Position numbers and translations under genes: made by a program | Assembly (NCBI RefSeq): GCF_003841505.1 | Contig: NZ_REGA01000018.1 | Location: forward strand, 1 to 64,000 | Reading direction: 5' to 3' | From: Natrarchaeobius chitinivorans | GTDB taxonomy: Archaea > Halobacteriota > Halobacteria > Halobacteriales > Natrialbaceae | Length of the DNA: 64,000 nt | Shown here: piece after piece, positions 53,868-62,242 of the stretch | How the letters are laid out: the number at the start of each line of letters is the position of its first letter | How positions within the stretch are numbered: the first letter of the stretch is position 1 | The notes under the pieces: model-generated | What the model saw: the letters and a program-made list of their open reading frames with translations, nothing else | Database searches by the model: none | What the model was told of the DNA's origin: nothing

Positions 53868-55751
53868 ATGAACGTCGTGCCGGATACGAGCGTGGTCATC
53901 GACGGCCGCGTCTCGGAGACGATCGAAGACGGGCAGTTCGAGGGAGCGACGATCTCGATACCGGAAGCAGTCGTCGCGGAACTCGAAGCGCAGGCTAACG
54001 ACGGAATCGAAACCGGCTGGGACGGCCTGGAAGAACTGAAGCAACTGGCAACCCTCGCCGACGACGGCCTCGTCGACCTCGAGTACGTGGGGGAACGGCC
54101 CAGCGCAATCGAGCGCGGGCACGCCTCCGAAGGCGAGATCGACGCCCTCATTCGCGACATCGCAGAAGAGCTCGAGGCGACCTTTCTGACGAGTGATATC
54201 GTTCAGGCCGAGGTGGCGAAAGCGAAGGGACTCGACGTCACGCACGTATCACCCGAAACCCGCGACGTCGGAACGCTCACCGTCGAGGAGTATTTCGACG
54301 AGACGACGATGAGCGTTCACCTGAAGACGGATACGGTCCCGATGGCCAAGCGGGGCGAGCTCGGCGAGATGCGCTACGAGGAGATCGCCGACGAACCGCT
54401 CGACGAAGCCACGATGGACGAGTACGCCCGCGAAATCGTCGACGGCGCGAAGGAGGCGCCGGGAGGGTTCATCGAACTCTCCGAACCTGGCATGAAGATC
54501 GTCCAGTTCCGCGAGTACCGGATCGCCATCGGCCGTCCGCCATTCGCCGACGGGATCGAGATCACGGCCGTTCGACCGATCGCCCAGACCGACCTCGAGG
54601 ACTACGACCACGCCGACGAACTCAAAGACCGACTGCTCGAGCGCCAGCGCGGCGTTCTCGTCTCGGGCTCGCCGGGAGCAGGCAAGTCGACGCTTGCACA
54701 GGCGGTCGCGCGCTATCTCAACGGTCACGAGTACGCGGTCAAGACGATGGAGAAACCGCGAGACCTGCAGGTCGGTCCCGAGATCACCCAGTACACCGAA
54801 CTCGGCGGTGAGATGGCCAAGACTGCCGACGCGCTATTGATGGTCAGACCGGATTACACCATCTACGACGAGGTTCGCAAGACCGACGACTTCGAGGTCT
54901 TCGCCGACATGCGTCTGGCCGGCGTCGGGATGATCGGCGTCGTCCACGCGACCCGGCCGATCGACGCCCTCCAGCGGCTCATCGGCCGCGTCGAACTGGG
55001 GATGATTCCACAGGTCGTCGACACGGTCGTCTACGTCGACGCCGGGGAGATCGCCAAGGTGTACGACGTCAAGACCGAGGTCAAAGTTCCAGCCGGGCTC
55101 ACCGAAGAGGACCTCGCTCGACCGGTGATCCTCGTCACGGACTTCCAGACAGGCGAACCCGAGTACGAGATCTACACGTTCAACCGCCAGGTCGTCACCG
55201 TTCCCCTCGTCGACGAGGACGGCGGTCCCGGAAGCGATTCGGGCGTCGACCGCATCGCCAAACAGGAGATCGAACGCGAGATCCGCTCGGTCGCACGAGG
55301 CTACGTCGACGTCCAGCTCAAGAGTCAGGACAGAGCCATCGTCTACGTCGAAGAGGACGACATCTCGAGTGTAATCGGCAAAGGCGGCGGCCGCATCACC
55401 GACATCGAAAACCGACTCGGAATCGACATCGACGTTCGGACCCACGACGAGAATCCACACTACGGAGCGAGCGGAGGCGGCGGTGCCGGCACGAACGGCG
55501 GCGGCGGCGGTGGCGGCGGTTCCGGGCAAGCCGGGCAGATGGTCACCCCCGAGATCACCTCGAGACACATCGTCGTCCCCGTCGACGGCAACCACGGTGA
55601 AACCGTCGAGATCCAGGCCGGCGGCGAGTACCTCTTTACCGCGACGGTGAGCCGCGGCGGCGAGATTCAGGTTTCCCGCGGCAGTGCGATCGCAGACGAA
55701 CTCGAGGCTGCGATCGATCGGACGGAGCCGATCACGGTCGTCCCCTCGTAG
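53868..55751 (+). CDS. PIN-ATPase-KH protein (PINc/VapC-type ATPase)
   Basis: 627-residue protein found across archaea. Residues 1-115 form a PIN RNase domain (VPDTSVVIDGR with the first Asp, EGEIDALIRD, LTSDIVQAEV). An ATPase of the PilT/VirB11 type follows with Walker A GSPGAGKST (about 266-274). A KH RNA-binding domain (IGKGGGRITDIENRLGIDIDV) begins at about residue 502, followed by a glycine-rich linker and a final domain. It probably acts in RNA processing. The last 90 bases are duplicated downstream at 55868-55957. Confidence 0.9.
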   Translation: MNVVPDTSVVIDGRVSETIEDGQFEGATISIPEAVVAELEAQANDGIETGWDGLEELKQLATLADDGLVDLEYVGERPSAIERGHASEGEIDALIRDIAEELEATFLTSDIVQAEVAKAKGLDVTHVSPETRDVGTLTVEEYFDETTMSVHLKTDTVPMAKRGELGEMRYEEIADEPLDEATMDEYAREIVDGAKEAPGGFIELSEPGMKIVQFREYRIAIGRPPFADGIEITAVRPIAQTDLEDYDHADELKDRLLERQRGVLVSGSPGAGKSTLAQAVARYLNGHEYAVKTMEKPRDLQVGPEITQYTELGGEMAKTADALLMVRPDYTIYDEVRKTDDFEVFADMRLAGVGMIGVVHATRPIDALQRLIGRVELGMIPQVVDTVVYVDAGEIAKVYDVKTEVKVPAGLTEEDLARPVILVTDFQTGEPEYEIYTFNRQVVTVPLVDEDGGPGSDSGVDRIAKQEIEREIRSVARGYVDVQLKSQDRAIVYVEEDDISSVIGKGGGRITDIENRLGIDIDVRTHDENPHYGASGGGGAGTNGGGGGGGGSGQAGQMVTPEITSRHIVVPVDGNHGETVEIQAGGEYLFTATVSRGGEIQVSRGSAIADELEAAIDRTEPITVVPS

Positions 55752-55867
55752 AATATCTACCGCGAGCGAACAACGTGAGCGAGCGGCGCTTTTTTGGTGC
55801 AGATTTTTTATCGGGGTTCGAGCGCGCCAGCGGCGCGCGAGGACCCTGGCAAAAAAGGTGCGTGCGT
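55752..55867. repeat. REP-like element after the PIN-ATPase gene
   Basis: 116-base element containing GAGCGAGCGGCGC, a T-rich stretch (CTTTTTTGGTGCAGATTTTTT), a palindrome around GCGCGCCAGCGGCGCGC, and a matching GGCAAAAAAGGTGC. It is flanked on both sides by the same 90 bases of coding sequence. It could also serve as a terminator. Confidence 0.65.
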
Positions 55868-55957
55868 GAGATCCAGGTTTCCCGCGGCAGTGCGATCGCA
55901 GACGAACTCGAGGCTGCGATCGATCGGACCGAGCCGATCACGGTCGTCCCCTCGTAG
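55868..55957 (+). repeat. Direct repeat of the PIN-ATPase 3' end
   Basis: Repeats 55662-55751 at 88 of 90 positions, including the final codons and TAG of the gene. It is no longer part of a complete gene. The reading frame through the inserted element can continue into it from a start at 55775, but that frame is probably not used. Confidence 0.9.
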
Positions 55958-55988
55958 AGTATCCAACCGCCGGTAGAATCGGGCGACC

Positions 55989-56402
55989 TCAGCGGCCGTC
56001 GTCGTCCCGGTACAGCTCCGGATTGCGCCACCAGAACAGTCCCCACGCGAGGACGAATCCCGAAATCATTGCGACGATGTCCTGGACGATCTGAGAGAAA
56101 CCGAAGTCGCTGATCGCGACGATCGCGAGCGACGACGCAGTGACCGCGCCGACGAGGACGAAAACGACGTCACCGACGATTCGCTCCCACCTGTATTCCC
56201 AGTACCCCTGGCGGTCGTCGTCGTACCAGACCCCGACGTAGATCAACACGAGCGACATCCCTGCGATGACCGTCACGACGCGATACTCCTCGGAGAGGCC
56301 GGCCGGCTCGAAGACGATAACGTTGATCGCGTTCGCGAGTATCGTCATCCCGAACAGCCCGACCAGCAGCCATCCCCACCGCGGCAACCGCTCTTTGTCC
56401 AT
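55989..56402 (-). CDS. Small membrane protein, 137 residues
   Basis: Four hydrophobic segments (about 12-32, 41-60, 73-93 and 102-125) with short loops, beginning MDKERLPRWGWLLVGLFGMT and ending WWRNPELYRDDDGR. The N terminus is likely cytoplasmic. No family recognised. A TATA-like GTTATTTT on the minus strand lies about 27 bases upstream of the ATG, so it is probably leaderless. Confidence 0.7.
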   Translation of the reverse strand: MDKERLPRWGWLLVGLFGMTILANAINVIVFEPAGLSEEYRVVTVIAGMSLVLIYVGVWYDDDRQGYWEYRWERIVGDVVFVLVGAVTASSLAIVAISDFGFSQIVQDIVAMISGFVLAWGLFWWRNPELYRDDDGR

Positions 56403-56528
56403 GCGTGTGGACGGTCACCGTGACAAAATAACCCTACCGTTCTGCGACATTACGTGTCAGTGTCCGAGAGAATCGCAGACAGCCATCGATTCGGATTCGT
56501 TACTCGCCAGCCGGAGGACAAGTCGACC

Positions 56529-56819
56529 TCACTCCGCACAGCAGGCGTCTTTCGGACGCTCTTCGGCCCCGTTTCCGTCCGCGACGACCGGTTCCTCGAG
56601 CCGGTAGAGGCTCTGGCGAGCGTCCGCAAAGTAGATGTCCTCGTCTACCATTCCGATCTCCTCGAGGCGTTCGAGGGCGTAACGGACGGTTCGAGCAGAT
56701 AACATCGATTCCTCGACGATCTGCTTTTGAGTCAGCGGTCCGTCGTACTCGAGAACCTTGAAAACGAGTTTCGCGCTCGGTGGCAAATCTTCGATTTCCT
56801 CCCCGTCGTTCTCTCCCAT
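56529..56819 (-). CDS. Small winged-helix regulator
   Basis: 96-residue DNA-binding protein: LPPSAKLVFKVLEYDGPLTQ, then KQIVEESMLSARTVRYALERLEEIGMVDEDIYFADARQSLYRL, a MarR/TrmB-type winged helix. The C terminus ends DACCAE with two adjacent cysteines that might sense metals or redox (inference). The start at 56819 is supported by a TATA box about 29 bases upstream; the longer frame to 56873 overlaps that box. Confidence 0.8.
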   Translation of the reverse strand: MGENDGEEIEDLPPSAKLVFKVLEYDGPLTQKQIVEESMLSARTVRYALERLEEIGMVDEDIYFADARQSLYRLEEPVVADGNGAEERPKDACCAE

Positions 56820-56844
56820 ACTACGATTCGAAATCCCCCAGCAG

Positions 56845-56852
56845 TATAAAAG
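56845..56852 (-). promoter_or_regulatory. TATA box for the small winged-helix gene
   Basis: Reads CTTTTATA on the minus strand, centred 29 bases before the ATG at 56819, consistent with a leaderless message. Confidence 0.6.
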
Positions 56853-56999
56853 TTGAGCCTTACCCGTCGACACGATCAGTCAATTATTGTGAGTTACTAG
56901 TAGGGTAAATTACCTCGAGAGACCGTGAGCGTCGCGCATTCGAATGATTGACCGGTCAGTCAGGATTGCGAACCACGAGACGTGATCTTCGGGTAATTG

Positions 57000-57023
57000 T
57001 ACGGACCGCTGTCACTGTTTTCG
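57000..57023. repeat. Dispersed repeat copy
   Basis: TACGGACCGCTGTCACTGTTT matches the copy at 51151-51171 except at two adjacent positions. It is in the interval 56874-57157, which holds no gene but two related repeats. Confidence 0.5.
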
Positions 57024-57075
57024 AGGACCCACACTCGTTACGGAATCACCAGAAACGACCGCTCGCAGTCGGTTT

Positions 57076-57158
57076 CATACGGATTACTGTACCGATGTAT
57101 CGGCGTACCCGCCGCCCGGGTCGCGGGTGCGCCGGTACTGATTTACAGTAAACCGTAT
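57076..57158. repeat. Long imperfect palindrome
   Basis: CATACGGATTACTGTACCG on the left pairs with CGGTACTGATTTACAGTAAACCGTATC on the right, with a GC-rich centre (GCGTACCCGCCGCCCGGGTCGCGGGTGCGCC). It ends at the last codon of the DUF5305 gene. It shares the TACGGA core with the dispersed repeats above and could be a transcription terminator or a mobile repeat. Confidence 0.6.
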
Positions 57159-58342
57159 CAGACCTGGTCCCACACGTCTTCGTCGTCGAAGTCGGGTTCG
57201 CCCTCCTCGTCGAAGCCGTCGGGTTCGTCGAACTCCGAGATTTCGTTCGACGGCGACACCTGACCCGGCGTGGTAGCGGTTTCTCCCTCTGCGAGATTCA
57301 TCGCCGGCCAGGTCGTCTGTTCCCAGAGGCCGCGTTCGCTGTAGTAGTAGACGACGTCGCCGTTGACGACGGCGAACAGTCCGCGCTGGCGGTCGTGGAC
57401 GACCCGTTCGTTCGCGTCGATCGCGACGTCGACGACGTCCTCCAGCGTGTCGAGTGCGATGTGGTGATCGCCGATCCACATCGGGATCGATCCCCGGGAT
57501 ATCCACTCGGCGTACCGCCGCTCGTGGACCGACCGTCTGGCGGATTCGACGTCCGTCGGCGCCCGTCGGAAGATGAGAACGCCACCGGCGAGCGACAGCG
57601 TTCCGACCAGCGAGAGCACGGCGATGAGCGCCGGACTCCGCGGCTCCGAGATTTCTTGGGTGCCGACGGTGTGGGAGTGTGGTGGCTCGCTCGAGTCCGA
57701 AAGCGGCTCTTCGAGCCAGTAGGCCTCTTCGGTCAACTGCAGCGTCGTCGAGTCCGTGTGGGTTCCGGTGTGAGTTCCGGTGTCGTACTCCACCTCGAGG
57801 ATCATGCGGAGTCCGATCGATCCGACGTTTCCGACCTCCTCTTCGAGATAGCGCTGGCGCTCGAGGTAGGATTCGACATCGATGGTCGTCGAAGACCGCG
57901 CGACGCCGTCTTCGGTGGTCGCTGTCGTGTTTATCTCTTCGTGCGTTTCGGTCCAGAACGTATCGTCGCCGCGGCTCGCCTCGAACTGCAGCGTCAATCG
58001 GTGCGTGACTTCCCCACCGTCGATCGGGGTTCTGGCGGTTTCGTTCGTCAGTTTCGTCTCCGGTTCGACGACGAGTTCCGGCGACGCGTCCAGAACGTAG
58101 ACGGGACTGTCGGAGAGCTGTTCGTCCGCTTCCCACAGACTGCTCCCGTCGACGACCGTCGCGCTCGTCCGCACTTCAGAGGCGGCCGATTCCTCCGCAG
58201 TCTGTGTGACAGTGGCAGTCTCCGGACTGGCCACGGCCCATCCCGTAACGATGAGGGCGAGAATGCCGATGACGACCAGTGCGATTGCCACCGAACGGCC
58301 GTGGTTGGCAAGCACCAGCTCGAGTCGCGGATTGTCGATCAC
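57158..58342 (-). CDS. DUF5305 family membrane protein
   Basis: 394-residue exported protein: N-terminal helix (about 16-38), a beta-rich external domain (about 40-245), a second helix (about 246-268) and an acidic cytoplasmic tail ending DEEDVWDQV-like residues. It follows the signal peptidase gene by 134 bases on the same strand. DUF5305 members occur next to such peptidases in haloarchaea; the function is unknown. It may assist assembly or processing of the exported proteins in this cluster. Confidence 0.75.
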   Translation of the reverse strand: MIDNPRLELVLANHGRSVAIALVVIGILALIVTGWAVASPETATVTQTAEESAASEVRTSATVVDGSSLWEADEQLSDSPVYVLDASPELVVEPETKLTNETARTPIDGGEVTHRLTLQFEASRGDDTFWTETHEEINTTATTEDGVARSSTTIDVESYLERQRYLEEEVGNVGSIGLRMILEVEYDTGTHTGTHTDSTTLQLTEEAYWLEEPLSDSSEPPHSHTVGTQEISEPRSPALIAVLSLVGTLSLAGGVLIFRRAPTDVESARRSVHERRYAEWISRGSIPMWIGDHHIALDTLEDVVDVAIDANERVVHDRQRGLFAVVNGDVVYYYSERGLWEQTTWPAMNLAEGETATTPGQVSPSNEISEFDEPDGFDEEGEPDFDDEDVWDQV

Positions 58343-58476
58343 TCGTGTTCCCCCACGTCAGCCGACTCGGCGGTCCCCCGTGAGCGATCCATTACAGAGG
58401 AGACAGGTCGGCAGATCAACGTATAAATCGAATCAGGGATGCCATCATTATAACGGTAGTGGTTCGAAGACACGTC

Positions 58477-59646
58477 TTAGCGCCACTTGCGAAGCTTTCG
58501 TTCGATTCGCGTCGAGAGCGGAACGTGATCGCCTGTGGTCCGGATTCGGAAGTCCCCGGTTCCAAAGAGGACGATCACCAGGAGAGAAACGACGCCGACC
58601 ACGACGCCGTTGACCGCGGCGATCGCGACGAGCGGATGAACGCCGTGGAGCGCGACGAGCAGGGTCGGCGGCAAGACGGCGAGATACCGATACTCACCGA
58701 CGTGACGCGTGTACTCGCCGGTCGACTCCGGAGCAGTGAGCGAGACCGTTGTCTCGGCGTCGTCGCGCACGCCGACGGTCTGCCAGTTCGGATCCGTTTC
58801 GATTCCGGAGCTCTGGGCCTCGTAGACGGCGACGATGGGAACGTATCCCGCGTTGTCAGTCACTCGAGTGAGTTCGCCCGTCTCTCCCGGTGCGAGCACC
58901 TGCGGATCGTCGGTTGGCGAGTCCGTACTCACGACGCCGTACTCGGAGGTCCCGGCTGGAACCACCATCGCCGCGGTCGCGAACGTCACCAGAACGAGCA
59001 AGACGAGCCCCAGTGCGACCCAGAATCCGATCACGTTCGCCCGGCGACGGCTCCGTCTCGTCTCCCGTCTGGTGGGCCCGAACTGATCGAAGAGGGTGCC
59101 GAATGCGAGCATCGCGATCCCGACACCGACCAGAAGTGCCCCGGCGTTTTCGGTCCCATCGTCTGTCGCCAGACCCAGCACCTGTCCGACGGCGTCGGTG
59201 GCCGTCGTGACGATTCCCTGGATCCCCATGACGACCGTCCCGAGGTGGGGAACCGTGACGACTTCCCCGTTTACCTGCCAGGCGGTTGCGACGATCTGGC
59301 CGTCCGAGACCAGCGGCTCGGGGCCGTCCTGGTCGGTAAACGGGTTGGCGTCGCCGGCGGTTACGTACCCATCGTCGGTCACCTCGACGACGCGGTGGGT
59401 CGTCAACCCGCCGTCGTGTAACTCTCGAGCGTCGTATACGACGACGTCACCTTCTTCGATGTCGCCAGAGACGGCGGCCGGAACCGCGACGAAGCCGTCG
59501 CCGGCCGACATCGTCGGCTCCATGCTCCCGGTCGCGACGTACCCGAGCAGGATCGGCTGGCCCAGCAGTTGCCCGACGAGCAACGTGACGACGACCACGG
59601 CGAGAGCGAGACCCACTCCTCGTTCGAGATACGCTCGAGCCGTCAT
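58477..59646 (-). CDS. Signal peptidase I, archaeal type with membrane domain
   Basis: 389-residue serine peptidase. Ser41 in GSMEPT and His84 in LTTHRVVEV form the archaeal Ser/His dyad, with Asp99 in TAGDANPF. At 389 residues it is about twice the usual length of SipW-type enzymes: a second half with three helices and an external beta domain follows (about 165-389). It cleaves signal peptides outside the membrane and, by context, probably those of the neighbouring exported proteins. A run of Gs before the ATG may serve as a Shine-Dalgarno sequence. Confidence 0.87.
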   Translation of the reverse strand: MTARAYLERGVGLALAVVVVTLLVGQLLGQPILLGYVATGSMEPTMSAGDGFVAVPAAVSGDIEEGDVVVYDARELHDGGLTTHRVVEVTDDGYVTAGDANPFTDQDGPEPLVSDGQIVATAWQVNGEVVTVPHLGTVVMGIQGIVTTATDAVGQVLGLATDDGTENAGALLVGVGIAMLAFGTLFDQFGPTRRETRRSRRRANVIGFWVALGLVLLVLVTFATAAMVVPAGTSEYGVVSTDSPTDDPQVLAPGETGELTRVTDNAGYVPIVAVYEAQSSGIETDPNWQTVGVRDDAETTVSLTAPESTGEYTRHVGEYRYLAVLPPTLLVALHGVHPLVAIAAVNGVVVGVVSLLVIVLFGTGDFRIRTTGDHVPLSTRIERKLRKWR

Positions 59647-59748
59647 CTCAACCCCCGGGAGTTCGTCATAGTCGGTTCGCCGCTCGATCGATAGCTGATC
59701 GGAAGCACAGCCACATAAAGGCTGGAGAACTCGGGATTGGGTCCGTCA

Positions 59749-60657
59749 TCACCAGCGGCGTCCGGCCCTCGTCAGCGCGAGGAAGAGTCCGACCGCAAGC
59801 GGCGGGGCGAGCGCCGCCGTCATGGACGCGGACAGTTCACGGGTTTCGATCGCGAACGGTCCCGGTTCGGTGACTTCGACCGTGCCGGCCGAGACGCCGT
59901 CGACGGTGAGGTCGTACGTTCCTGGCTCGTCTGGAGTCCACTCGAAGGAGACCGTTTCCGACTCCGACGGTGCGAGTTCGACGGTTTCCGTCCCGACGAC
60001 GTCGCCGTCGACCGCGAATTCGACCGAAGCCACGCCCGTTTCGTTGCCGACGTTCTCGTAGGTCGCGGTCACCGTCACCGTCTCGCCCGTCTCGAGGGCG
60101 GTCGGGGAGGCCTCGAGGTCCGTCTGCTCGATCGACGCGGCGGTGACGTTCTCGCCTTTCTTCTCGGGATCCTCGATCGGGGGACTGGCTCCGCTCGTGC
60201 CGCCACTGCTTGCGTCTTCGCCGTCGTCGTCGTCCTCCGCGTAGGAGACGACGATCGTGAACGTTTCAGTTCCCTCGAGGGCGACGTTCGTGTCGACCGA
60301 GACGCCGACCGTCACGACGTCTCCCGCGTCGAGTTCGAGCGGGCTCGAGTCGGTTATCTCGGCGTTCGGGTCGCCATCCTCGTAGAACGCGAGTCCGTCG
60401 GCGTCGCTTTCGATCCGGACCGATTCGATCGTGTCGTCCGTGGCGGTTATAGAGAACGCCTCGTCGGTCTCGGTGACGGCCCGATCGTTGAGTCGGTCGA
60501 AGTCGAGCGACAACTCGCCGCCGTCGACGGACGCGTACGGCGACGTCGACTCGAGCGTGATCGGACCGGCCGTGTCGCTCTGGACCGACACGGCCGCAGT
60601 CGGCACTGCGAGTACCAAGGCGAGTACCGCGATTCCGACGAGCAGGTGTGCGTTCAT
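59749..60657 (-). CDS. Exported protein with CARDB-like domain
   Basis: 302-residue protein: signal peptide (about 1-23), a beta-rich N-terminal domain (about 30-145), an acidic/Ser linker, a CARDB-like bundling domain (about 165-255: ENVGNETGVASVEFAVDG, ETVELAPSESETVSFEWTPDEPGTYDLTVDG), and a C-terminal hydrophobic helix followed by RAGRRW. It is anchored outside the membrane. It is between the GAFSQ-motif protein and the signal peptidase gene, probably in one unit. Confidence 0.75.
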   Translation of the reverse strand: MNAHLLVGIAVLALVLAVPTAAVSVQSDTAGPITLESTSPYASVDGGELSLDFDRLNDRAVTETDEAFSITATDDTIESVRIESDADGLAFYEDGDPNAEITDSSPLELDAGDVVTVGVSVDTNVALEGTETFTIVVSYAEDDDDGEDASSGGTSGASPPIEDPEKKGENVTAASIEQTDLEASPTALETGETVTVTATYENVGNETGVASVEFAVDGDVVGTETVELAPSESETVSFEWTPDEPGTYDLTVDGVSAGTVEVTEPGPFAIETRELSASMTAALAPPLAVGLFLALTRAGRRW

Positions 60658-60801
60658 CGTCTCGAGCGGTATTCAGCGACGACACTCCCGACCAGTTCGT
60701 GATCGAGATGGATCTCGTGGTGGTGCAACTGGAAAGACTGCGCGACGGCGTCGGTGTGACGACGCACCGATCACCAGTTTCGGCTAATCGCTCCTCTTCG
60801 A

Positions 60802-61371
60802 TTAGGTCGACGCATCAGTGGCCGTGAACGTCATTTCGTCGAGTATGTCGTCGCCGTCGTTCAACGTCGTCTGCGTGGTGTCGATCACGAGGTCGACCGT
60901 AACCTCGTCCCCGTCCCCGAGTTCCCATTCGTTGCCGGATTCGGTATCTCCGATGAGGTCGTATTCATCGCTGACGCCCGTCGGCGTGTCGGTGCTCGCG
61001 CTCTCATTGAACTCGAGGCTGAAGATCGATCGTGCGTTGGTGTCGTCGACGTTCTCGCCGGACGAGAGCGTAACGCCGAGTTCGATCGGCTGGCCGCCGT
61101 TGTTCTCGATGTCGATCGCCCCGTCGACTCTGGTTGTTCCGTTGAGGTTGATGTTATTCTGGTCGATTCCCAGCGTTCCGCCGTCTTCGTCGATCAGCTG
61201 CGAATCGGTGTCGCCGCGGAGCGTCAGCAGCGCCGACGAGTCGTCAGCAACCGAGATATCTGCCGTTCTGGTTGCTTCCACCTGGCTGAACGCGCCAGTA
61301 CCGATTGCTGCGCCACCGCCGGCGACGATCGTTCCGAGTCCGAGTAACACGTTGCGTCTGTTCATTCTCAT
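60802..61371 (-). CDS. Exported GAFSQ-motif protein (DUF1102-like)
   Basis: 189-residue exported protein. An N-terminal Tat-like or twin-Arg-like signal (MNRRNVLLGLGTIVAGGG) is followed by GTGAFSQVEATRTADISV (GAFSQ at 26-30). A beta-rich domain fills the rest with IDIENNGGQPIELGVTL. The same GAFSQ...ATR segment is in the protein at 62243-63391. It is the kind of subunit processed by SipW-like peptidases (inference). It may form surface fibres or a matrix component. An ATG two codons downstream is an alternative start. Confidence 0.75.
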   Translation of the reverse strand: MRMNRRNVLLGLGTIVAGGGAAIGTGAFSQVEATRTADISVADDSSALLTLRGDTDSQLIDEDGGTLGIDQNNINLNGTTRVDGAIDIENNGGQPIELGVTLSSGENVDDTNARSIFSLEFNESASTDTPTGVSDEYDLIGDTESGNEWELGDGDEVTVDLVIDTTQTTLNDGDDILDEMTFTATDAST

Positions 61372-61636
61372 GGGTTCAGTCTCACGATCCGAACCGTCGA
61401 TCGGCGATCCGATCCGGTTCGGTTCTTACTCGAGTACCAGACAGTCCACCATCTTTGTATTAGGTAGCCAGAAGGTTCGAACGGTCGGCGAGAAGACGTT
61501 CAAGCCGGTCTTGAACGGAGACCATCGACGACGAACCGAACTTGTTCGGGGCCGTCGCCGATGATCTCTGCCGACTCCACGAAATCAGCAAACTTATGTG
61601 TCGACCGGGCGTCACTGTTGCTCGTGAGGGGGATCG

Positions 61637-62197
61637 ATGGCGACGCTCGAGGGCGAGACTGACTCGAGCGACGAGGTGCCGGGATCGAGTCGCGGCGAGA
61701 TTTTCGACCTCTTGAGTAACCACCGCAGGCGGTACGCGATCCACTACTGCAAGCGCGAGGAGGGACCAGTCACGCTCGGCGAGTTAGCCGAACACGTCGC
61801 GGCCTGGGAGCTGGACAAGGACGTGTCGGAGATAACCTCGACGGAGCGAAAGCGCGTGTACACCTCGTTACAGCAGACCCACCTGCCCACGCTCGAGCGC
61901 GCCGGGATGGTCGAGTTCGACGACCGGACGATCGAACTCACCGACGCCGCCGCCGAACTCGAGGTTTACCTCGACGTCGTCCCCGGTGACTCGATCCCGT
62001 GGGGGGTCTACTACCTCGGCCTTTCGGCGCTCGGATTCGTCGTGTTAGCCGGCATTGCACTCGAGATCGTGCCAACGGCGACGGTTCCGCCGCTTGCGTG
62101 GGCGGCGATCGTGCTCGTTCTGTTTGCGGCCTCAGCGGTGGTACACGTCCTCTCGAGTCGGCGGATGCGGCTGGGAGAAATCGAACGGCCGCCGTGA
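61637..62197 (+). CDS. Membrane-anchored winged-helix protein (DUF7344-like)
   Basis: 186-residue protein: an N-terminal winged helix (about 15-110; EIFDLLSNHRRRYAIHYCKR and TERKRVYTSLQQTHLPTLERAGMVEF) and two C-terminal helices (about 120-142 and 147-168). A GAGGGGG Shine-Dalgarno-like sequence lies just before the ATG. It is divergent from the GAFSQ-protein gene and likely regulates the secretion cluster (inference). DUF7344 is the haloarchaeal family I believe it belongs to. Confidence 0.75.
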   Translation: MATLEGETDSSDEVPGSSRGEIFDLLSNHRRRYAIHYCKREEGPVTLGELAEHVAAWELDKDVSEITSTERKRVYTSLQQTHLPTLERAGMVEFDDRTIELTDAAAELEVYLDVVPGDSIPWGVYYLGLSALGFVVLAGIALEIVPTATVPPLAWAAIVLVLFAASAVVHVLSSRRMRLGEIERPP

Positions 62198-62242
62198 TCT
62201 CGGAGACTGCGCCGAGACGCCGTACTTCGAGTGAGCGAGTCG

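Noticed and set aside
55775-55957. 60-residue protein made from the REP-like element and the duplicated gene tail
   Set aside because: The frame is a by-product of the insertion; the first part has low-complexity and palindromic sequence and there is no start signal.
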